DNA from: Collinsella sp. UBA6357
Lineage (GTDB): Bacteria > Actinomycetota > Coriobacteriia > Coriobacteriales > Coriobacteriaceae
DNA length: 18,981 nucleotides
NCBI GenBank assembly: GCA_002437815.1
Contig: DJRP01000032.1
Span: 183,773 to 202,753 of the forward strand
Direction of reading: 5' to 3'
How positions within the stretch are numbered: position 1 is the stretch's first letter; every line of letters starts with the position of its first letter. The position numbers and the translations under genes are program-made. Positions 13,826-18,981 of this stretch are shown piece by piece. Below the pieces are notes generated by a model. The model ran no database searches and had not been told where the DNA came from. It saw nothing but the letters and a program-made list of their open reading frames with translations.

Positions 13826-14740
13826 CTACTTATCGGTTCCCACCAGCGGCTTGACGGGCTCGCCCGACTTGGGCGCATGCTCGTTGTAGGCGGCGGTCAC
13901 GGCCTCGACCATGCCGTCCCAGCCCTCACGCTCGAGCGTGAACTTAAAACGGTCACCCGCCTTGGCGTGATCGTCGAACCACTGGATGGCGGCATCGGCC
14001 ACAGCGATGAGCTGCTCGTCGCTTTCGATGGGCGGCAGGAACGATTTGGCCTTGGTGATATGGTTGCCAAACAAGCCTCCGAAGCACACGTTGTAGACCG
14101 GCTGGGTCTCCCAGGCGTCCACGGGGCACTTCTGCGAGCACTTGCCGCAGCTCGCGCACTTGTCCTTATCGACGGTGATGGTCTCGCCGTCATCGGTAAT
14201 CGCACCAAAGGAGCAGACCTTCGAGCAGATGCCGCAGTGGATGCAGGCGTCCGGCACCCAGGTGACCTTGCGGCCGCCCTTGATGCCCATGTCGTTCTCC
14301 TCGGCCTTGAGGCAGTTGTTCTGGCAGCCCGTCACGCCGAACTTGAACTTACCGGGCAGGTCGCGGCCAAAGTAGCGCTCGTCGAGTTCCTTTGCCACGG
14401 CGTAGCTGTCGATGTTGCCCGAGGGACACGAAACGCAGCCCTGGCAACCGGTAACGGTGCGCACGCGCGCGCCGCAGCAGCCGGGTTCGACGCCGCCTTT
14501 TGCGAGCGTTGCCTTGACCTCGTCGGCATCCTCCACGTTGATCCAGGGAATCTCGATGGACTGACGGCTCGTGTTGTGGATGTAACCGTGGCCGTACTTC
14601 TCGGCCACGTCGGCAACCGCACGCAGCTGCTCTGCCGTCAGATGCCCACCGATTACGCGCAAGCGCAAACTGTAGTAGCCTTTTTGCTTCTGTGCCATGA
14701 AGCCGCCCTTCTTGAGTGCGGCGTTATCGATCTTTGCCAT
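13826..14740 (-). CDS. Siroheme sulfite-reductase-like protein with ferredoxin domain (AsrC-like)
   Basis: Likely reduces sulfite to sulfide for biosynthesis. The 304-residue protein starts with a nitrite/sulfite reductase ferredoxin-like half domain (GYYSLRLRVIGGHLTAEQL, about 21-80). The siroheme-[4Fe-4S] cysteines are C99 and C105 (GCQGCVSC) and C139 and C143 (GCQNNC). Two classical [4Fe-4S] motifs follow, C166/C169/C172/C176 and C195/C198/C201/C205, and a C-terminal extension. This order resembles AsrC of anaerobic sulfite reductase, yet AsrA and AsrB are not beside it, so the electron donor is unknown. It follows metY by 16 bases with a GGGGAGAGG site. Nitrite reduction is the main alternative, but the neighbours are all sulfur genes. 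Confidence 0.9.
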   Translation of the reverse strand: MAKIDNAALKKGGFMAQKQKGYYSLRLRVIGGHLTAEQLRAVADVAEKYGHGYIHNTSRQSIEIPWINVEDADEVKATLAKGGVEPGCCGARVRTVTGCQGCVSCPSGNIDSYAVAKELDERYFGRDLPGKFKFGVTGCQNNCLKAEENDMGIKGGRKVTWVPDACIHCGICSKVCSFGAITDDGETITVDKDKCASCGKCSQKCPVDAWETQPVYNVCFGGLFGNHITKAKSFLPPIESDEQLIAVADAAIQWFDDHAKAGDRFKFTLEREGWDGMVEAVTAAYNEHAPKSGEPVKPLVGTDK

Positions 14741-14756
14741 GTAATCCTCTCCCCTT

Positions 14757-16031
14757 TTAAATCTCTTCGGAAGCGGTCAGTGCGCGATCGAAATCCTCGG
14801 TCAGATCATCAAGGTTCTCGATCCCGACGGACAGGCGAATCGTGTCGGGCCACACACCCGCCGCTTCCTGCTCCTGTGCGGAATTATCGGCGAAAACGGT
14901 CGTCGCCGGATGTGTGATGAGCGTCTTGGTGTCGCCGATGTTGCTCACGCGCAGTGGCAGCTTCACACCGTCGATTACCTTGAAGGCCCGCTCCTTGGAG
15001 CCCACGCGGATCGACATGAGCGCACCGAAACCGCGGCCGGCAAACTGCCGATCGGCAAGGGCGTGGCCGGGATGGGCCGCAAGGCCCGGATAATCGACCT
15101 CGACACCATGACCACTCGAGGCGAACCACTCGGCCAGCCCCTGCGCGTTTGAGCAGGCGCGCTCCATGCGCAACGCAAGCGTCTCGATGCCCGTGCAGTT
15201 GAGAAACGCATTTTGCGGCGACAGGCACGCGCCGGTATCGCGAAAGAGCCCTTGGCGCAGTTTGACGATATAGGCCATATTGCGAAACTTGGCCCACTTA
15301 GCCATGCCGGGATAGCGCTCCGGGTCCCATGGGCCGCGGCCGGAATCGATGATCACGCCGCTGATGGCGTTGCTGTGGCCGTTGATGTACTTGCTCGACG
15401 ACTCGACTACCACGTCGGCACCCAACGCGAGCGGACGACACAGGTAGGGCGTGGCAACCGTGTTGTCGACGATAAAACCGATCCCATGCTCGTGTGCAAA
15501 CGTCGCAACGGCCGCAACGTCGAGCACCTCGAGCTTGGGGTTCGAGATCGTCTCGGCAAAGATCACACGGGTGCGGTCGTCGACCACACGGGCGAGCTCC
15601 TCAGGGGTAACCCGTGGCACATAGACCGTCTCGATGCCAAACTCGCGCAGGCTCTCAAAGAGCTCGAGGGTACCGCCATAGAGACACGCCCCCGCGACGA
15701 TCTTGTCGCCGGCTCGCACCACGTTGGAGACGGCATTGAAGATCGCCGCCATGCCCGATGCGGTGGCGACGGCCGCAAAGCCGCCCTCGAGCGCGGCCAT
15801 ACGGCGCTCGAACGCCGCGACCGTGGGGTTTCCCAGGCGCGTATAGACATACCCCGGGGCACGCCCGCCGGCGACGGCGGCGTGATGCTCCTCGTCATCA
15901 TAGGCATAGGCGCTCGTCTGATAGATCGGTGGCGTCGTCGATTCCACCGCAAAGGGCTCGTGACGGCGCGCATGCAAAAGCGCCGTCTCGAACCGCATCC
16001 CGTCGATACAGCCCCCGTTCGCTTCGCTCAT
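14757..16031 (-). CDS. metY: O-acetylhomoserine sulfhydrylase (PLP enzyme)
   Basis: Joins sulfide, or the thiocarboxylate of a carrier protein, to O-acetylhomoserine to make homocysteine. The 424-residue protein is a Cys/Met-metabolism PLP enzyme. It has YTRLGNPT (Tyr63, Arg65), the FAETISNPKLEVLD segment, Asp189 in VDNTVATPY that contacts the pyridine nitrogen, and the PLP lysine K214 in SSSKYINGHS. The Asn-Pro-Lys block and GLFRDTGACLSPQNAFL region fit MetY better than cystathionine enzymes. The start at 16031 has AGGGGG nine bases upstream; an ATG at 16073 has no ribosome site and one at 15998 would cut the N-terminus. The neighbouring carrier genes suggest the protein-thiocarboxylate mode. 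Confidence 0.94.
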   Translation of the reverse strand: MSEANGGCIDGMRFETALLHARRHEPFAVESTTPPIYQTSAYAYDDEEHHAAVAGGRAPGYVYTRLGNPTVAAFERRMAALEGGFAAVATASGMAAIFNAVSNVVRAGDKIVAGACLYGGTLELFESLREFGIETVYVPRVTPEELARVVDDRTRVIFAETISNPKLEVLDVAAVATFAHEHGIGFIVDNTVATPYLCRPLALGADVVVESSSKYINGHSNAISGVIIDSGRGPWDPERYPGMAKWAKFRNMAYIVKLRQGLFRDTGACLSPQNAFLNCTGIETLALRMERACSNAQGLAEWFASSGHGVEVDYPGLAAHPGHALADRQFAGRGFGALMSIRVGSKERAFKVIDGVKLPLRVSNIGDTKTLITHPATTVFADNSAQEQEAAGVWPDTIRLSVGIENLDDLTEDFDRALTASEEI

Positions 16032-16103
16032 CCTTTTCGTCCCCCTACCGCGCCCGCGGGCGCAATCGCTCATCTTGGCGCACCATTTTGCAACAAATCC
16101 TAC

Positions 16104-16118
16104 TAACCGTATAGGTTA
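16104..16118. promoter_or_regulatory. Short inverted repeat TAACC-5-GGTTA upstream of metY
   Basis: TAACC (16104-16108) and GGTTA (16114-16118) are perfect inverted copies in the 84-base gap before metY, an AT-rich patch in a GC-rich operon. The site overlaps the ssuB stop codon. It could mark an internal promoter with a regulator site. Too short to assign to a regulator family. Confidence 0.25.
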
Positions 16119-16886
16119 AATCACGTATTCAGGTCCCTTTTGTTTCGACTTGATAAAGTGATCGTAGACACGCTTTTTATACCAGGCGAAATCAGCGCTG
16201 CCGCGATCACGCGGGCGGCCGAGCTGAACATCGACGATCTCCTCGATCTTGCCCGGACGACTCGACATGACCACGATGCGGTCGGCCAGGTACACGGCCT
16301 CCTCGATATCGTGGGTCACCATCGCCATGGTGCCGCCCTGCTCGGCGTGAATGCGCAGCAGCTCCTCCTGCAGCTCCATCTTGGTAAAGGCGTCAAGGGC
16401 GCCGAAGGGCTCATCGAGCAGCAGGATCTCGGGGTTCGTGGCAAGTGCGCGGGCGATGGCGGCGCGCTGCGACATACCGCCCGAGAGCTGTGCGGGGTAG
16501 GCGTCGGCGAACTCCTCAAGGTCAACCGTCTTGAGCAGACGATTCGAGATCTGAGACCGCTCCTGGGCCGGGCGATCGCGCAAGCCGAACTCCACGTTGT
16601 CGCGGATACTCATCCAGGGAAACAGGCGGTGCTCCTGGAAGATCATGGTCCGATCGGGGCCGGGACCCGTGACGGGCTTGCCGTCGAGCTCCACCGCACC
16701 CGTGGTGGGACGCTCAAGCCCGGCGATAATCTTGAGCAATGTGGACTTGCCGCATCCGGAATGGCCCACGATGACCAGAAACTCGCCGGCACGGATATCC
16801 AGATCGATATGGTCGAGCACGTGACGCGTCTCGCCCTTGATCGAAAAGTCCTTATTGAGGTCCCTGATCGTAAGTTCGTTCGACAT
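16116..16886 (-). CDS. ssuB: SsuB/TauB-type ABC transporter ATPase
   Basis: Cytoplasmic ATPase for the fused transporter encoded just upstream. The 256-residue protein has Walker A GHSGCGKST (41-49), Q-loop Gln84 in IFQEHRLFPWM, signature LSGGMSQR (134-141), Walker B ILLLDEPFGALD with Glu159 and switch His192. HRLFPW and SGGMSQRAAIARAL are typical of the nitrate/sulfonate/taurine ATPases. AGGAGGG precedes the ATG, nine bases past the permease stop. The substrate is set by the binding domain of its partner; next to sulfur genes, an organosulfur or oxidised sulfur compound is likely, but other substrates of this class (nitrate, pyrimidine precursors) remain possible. Confidence 0.93.
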   Translation of the reverse strand: MSNELTIRDLNKDFSIKGETRHVLDHIDLDIRAGEFLVIVGHSGCGKSTLLKIIAGLERPTTGAVELDGKPVTGPGPDRTMIFQEHRLFPWMSIRDNVEFGLRDRPAQERSQISNRLLKTVDLEEFADAYPAQLSGGMSQRAAIARALATNPEILLLDEPFGALDAFTKMELQEELLRIHAEQGGTMAMVTHDIEEAVYLADRIVVMSSRPGKIEEIVDVQLGRPRDRGSADFAWYKKRVYDHFIKSKQKGPEYVI

Positions 16887-16895
16887 GATGCCCTC

Positions 16896-18959
16896 CTAGT
16901 TCTTCTTCTGCTGCCACGGGGTCGCGGCGCGTGCGATGATGCTGAGCACCATATCCATAAGCACGCCGGCAACGGCGATGGCGATGATGCCGGCGAACAC
17001 GATGGAATAGTCCATGAGTGTGCGGGCGTCGTTGATCCTAAAGCCGATACCCGAACTCGCAGCGATCATCTCGGAGCCCACAACGGCCATCCAGGCGATG
17101 CCGAGGGCAAGCTTGAGACCTACAAAGATCGAGGGCAGCGCACTCGGCAGATAGATCTGACGGAACATCTGCCAACCCGAGAGGCGATACATCCGTCCCA
17201 CCTCGACGAGCTTGGGGTCGGTGCGTTCGATGCCGTCGATGGTGTTGACGAGCACCGGGAAGAAGCTCGCCAAGAAGATGACGGCGACCTTGGACTCCTC
17301 GCCGATACCGAACCAGATCACCAGGAGCGGCACCCAGGCCATCATGGGAATCTGACGCACGGCCTTAAAGGCGAGCGAGAAGAACTTATGGGCCGATACG
17401 CTCATGCCCATGACCACGCCAAAGAAGATACCGGCAACGACGGCGATGGCGTAGCCCTCGAGGATGCGCAAGATGCTGATCGCAAGATCACCCTTAAAGG
17501 TGCCCGTGGCGAGCTGCTGCACGAGCGTGGTAACCACCGACGAGATCGTGGGCAGCACGACCGTGGAAAGCAGTCCCGTCGAGGTGGCCACATGCCAGGC
17601 GACGAGCACCCATACGGGAAGGATGAGCGCAAAAAGGGTGTCGAGGAGCTTTGCCGTCGGGGTCTGCGCCACGGCACCCTGGGCGACAAGCGCCATCTGC
17701 ACACGACGCCGAGCGGCAACGATGACGACGCTCGCGGCAAGCGCGAGTGCGATCACGGGCAGCGTGCCGATCAGTCCCTGAATCACTTGCTCCTGCTTGC
17801 GGGCGGCGCGATCCTCGGGGCTCGCGACGCTCGCGGCGATGGCGGCCGTGGCGAGCTTGGCACCATCGGTACCCTTGCCATCGGAACCATACTCATCGAT
17901 CGCCTGCTTGAGGTAGCTCGAATCGGTCCAGGCGTCGATGTCGACCTCACTCTGGATGATCTTGTTGTCGAGCTCGAACTTCTGCACGCTCTTCAGGGAT
18001 TTGAGCATATCGTCCGAAAGCGAGGCCGGGCGCAAGGTCTCCTGATCGGCCGCATTTTGAGCCTTGATGACCTCGATCGGATTACCGGATCTTTCGGAGT
18101 TGAGCTTGATAAAGCCGTCCGGATCGGCGATGACGTCGGTGCGAGCCTTGAGGAGGGCCTTGAGGAGGGCCACCGTCACATCGCGGTGGTCCTTGAGATA
18201 AGCCGTGCGTCCAATGACCACCGTGGGCTCGAAGTACTCGGCCGGATCGGCTTTGGCACCGTCATGGAGCACCTGGACCAGACCCTCGTCAACGAGCTGC
18301 TGCTCCTGTCCGCCGCTCACCACCGCGGCATCGACACCGCCCGAGGCAAGTGTCGACAGGCCGTCGGGGAGCGAGGCGTTGACCGGCTCCACGTCATCGA
18401 AGGTGAGTCCGGCCTCCCCCAGCACACGCACCAAATACATTTGCGGGGTGGCGCCGCGCATGTAGGCGATCTTCTTGCCCTTGAGATCCTTGAGGCTCTT
18501 GATGCCCGAGCTCTTGGAGACAACCAGACGCCAGCCCGAGCCAAAGTCCGTCACCGCGAGCAGCGTGGTGTCGATCCCTTTGGACTTGCCCAGGATGCCG
18601 GCAAAGCCCGCATAGTCAACGTAGTCGAGATCACCCGAGCTCAGAGCCTCGTGAAGTGCCGGCGCGGCGCCCACAAAGCCCGTCACCTCGGCCTTATAGC
18701 CAAGCGGTTCAAGATACTCGTCCAGATAGCCTTTGACATCGGCCACGCCCAAAAGACCGTTAGAGAAGTTGTTGCCGCTCGAGGGAAATCCGATGCGTAC
18801 CGTCTTGAGCTCGGCGCTATCGGCTGCCACGGCTGTACGAGGCAAGGCGGAAAGCGCCGCCACCGCCGCAACGAGCACCGCAAACAGAAACGCGCACATG
18901 CGGCGCCTCCTATCGGTGCCGTACCCGCCTCTCCTTGTGGACTCGTCAGTCAAAGCCAT
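16896..18959 (-). CDS. Fused SsuA-like binding protein and SsuC-like permease
   Basis: A single 687-residue frame joins two proteins that are normally separate. Residues 17-46 are a signal sequence (RRRR then a hydrophobic core ending TAVAADS). Residues 50-370 are an SsuA/TauA/NMT1 binding domain (VRIGFPSSGNNFSNG, SSGDLDYVDYAG, SLKDLKGKKIAYMRGATPQM). Residues 396-416 form one extra membrane segment followed by RRR, and residues 437-680 are an SsuC-type permease with the coupling loop VEVGRMYRLSGWQMFRQIYL (585-604). The extra segment returns the chain to the cytoplasm so that the permease keeps its usual topology. GAGGAGG precedes the ATG. No frameshift or internal stop is seen, so the fusion is encoded as such. 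The substrate is probably a sulfonate-like compound, by context only. Confidence 0.93.
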   Translation of the reverse strand: MALTDESTRRGGYGTDRRRRMCAFLFAVLVAAVAALSALPRTAVAADSAELKTVRIGFPSSGNNFSNGLLGVADVKGYLDEYLEPLGYKAEVTGFVGAAPALHEALSSGDLDYVDYAGFAGILGKSKGIDTTLLAVTDFGSGWRLVVSKSSGIKSLKDLKGKKIAYMRGATPQMYLVRVLGEAGLTFDDVEPVNASLPDGLSTLASGGVDAAVVSGGQEQQLVDEGLVQVLHDGAKADPAEYFEPTVVIGRTAYLKDHRDVTVALLKALLKARTDVIADPDGFIKLNSERSGNPIEVIKAQNAADQETLRPASLSDDMLKSLKSVQKFELDNKIIQSEVDIDAWTDSSYLKQAIDEYGSDGKGTDGAKLATAAIAASVASPEDRAARKQEQVIQGLIGTLPVIALALAASVVIVAARRRVQMALVAQGAVAQTPTAKLLDTLFALILPVWVLVAWHVATSTGLLSTVVLPTISSVVTTLVQQLATGTFKGDLAISILRILEGYAIAVVAGIFFGVVMGMSVSAHKFFSLAFKAVRQIPMMAWVPLLVIWFGIGEESKVAVIFLASFFPVLVNTIDGIERTDPKLVEVGRMYRLSGWQMFRQIYLPSALPSIFVGLKLALGIAWMAVVGSEMIAASSGIGFRINDARTLMDYSIVFAGIIAIAVAGVLMDMVLSIIARAATPWQQKKN

Positions 18960-18981
18960 GTCCGATGCCTCCTCTAAGGAA

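Noticed and set aside
16032..16115. SAM riboswitch or T-box leader upstream of metY
   Set aside because: Only 84 bases separate metY from ssuB, too few for these elements, and no matching core was seen.
16140..18977. 945-codon open frame on the plus strand opposite ssuB and the fused transporter gene
   Set aside because: Low-complexity His/Asp/Arg/Gly composition typical of an antisense frame; the minus strand encodes well-defined ABC transporter proteins.

Overview
The window is GC-rich DNA densely packed with bacterial genes, and almost everything is accounted for. The gene set suggests an anaerobic gut actinobacterium of the Coriobacteriia, and Collinsella is my best guess. The grounds are a cofactor-independent arylsulfate sulfotransferase, a compact anaerobic sulfite-reductase-like protein and a FecBCD-type uptake system with a CbiK chelatase. 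This placement is inference from gene content and base composition; no rRNA is present to confirm it.

Layout. Positions 1-3096 (minus) hold the N-terminal 1032 codons of the large subunit of glutamate synthase (gltB). A 309-bp divergent intergenic region (3097-3405) carries a perfect 36-bp inverted repeat and a promoter/operator-like palindrome. The plus strand then carries an arylsulfotransferase (3406-4926) with a good intrinsic terminator, phosphoglycerate mutase gpmA (5167-5940) and an Nramp Mn/Fe transporter (6011-7267). From 7466 to the right edge every gene is on the minus strand.

The minus-strand block, in transcription order from the right edge, is: a fused substrate-binding/permease protein of the SsuA/SsuC type, its ATPase SsuB, MetY (O-acetylhomoserine sulfhydrylase), a siroheme sulfite-reductase-like protein with a 2x[4Fe-4S] ferredoxin domain, TusA, a CIPC thioredoxin, a ThiS/MoaD-like sulfur carrier ending in GGGCC, a ThiF/MoeB-like E1 enzyme, a JAMM metalloprotease, a CbiK-type chelatase, and a FecB-FecC-FecE importer. 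The core matches the protein-thiocarboxylate route to homocysteine described in Wolinella succinogenes (HcyS/HcyF/HcyD/MetY/Sir). Here it is combined with a dedicated importer, TusA, a thioredoxin and a tetrapyrrole chelatase, and no sulfate-activation genes are in view.

Proposed joint function (inference): the fused ABC system imports a sulfur compound. The Sir-like protein makes sulfide with siroheme that CbiK may metallate. HcyD trims the carrier, HcyF adenylates it and sulfide converts it to a thiocarboxylate. MetY joins that to O-acetylhomoserine, and HcyD releases homocysteine.

Four different palindromic or hairpin elements lie in or beside genes (3204-3293, 7345-7413, 8234-8264, 12794-12904). 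They look like dispersed REP/MITE-type repeats. One of them is inside the predicted reading frame of the FecE-type ATPase. No tRNA, rRNA, CRISPR array, transposase or phage gene was seen.
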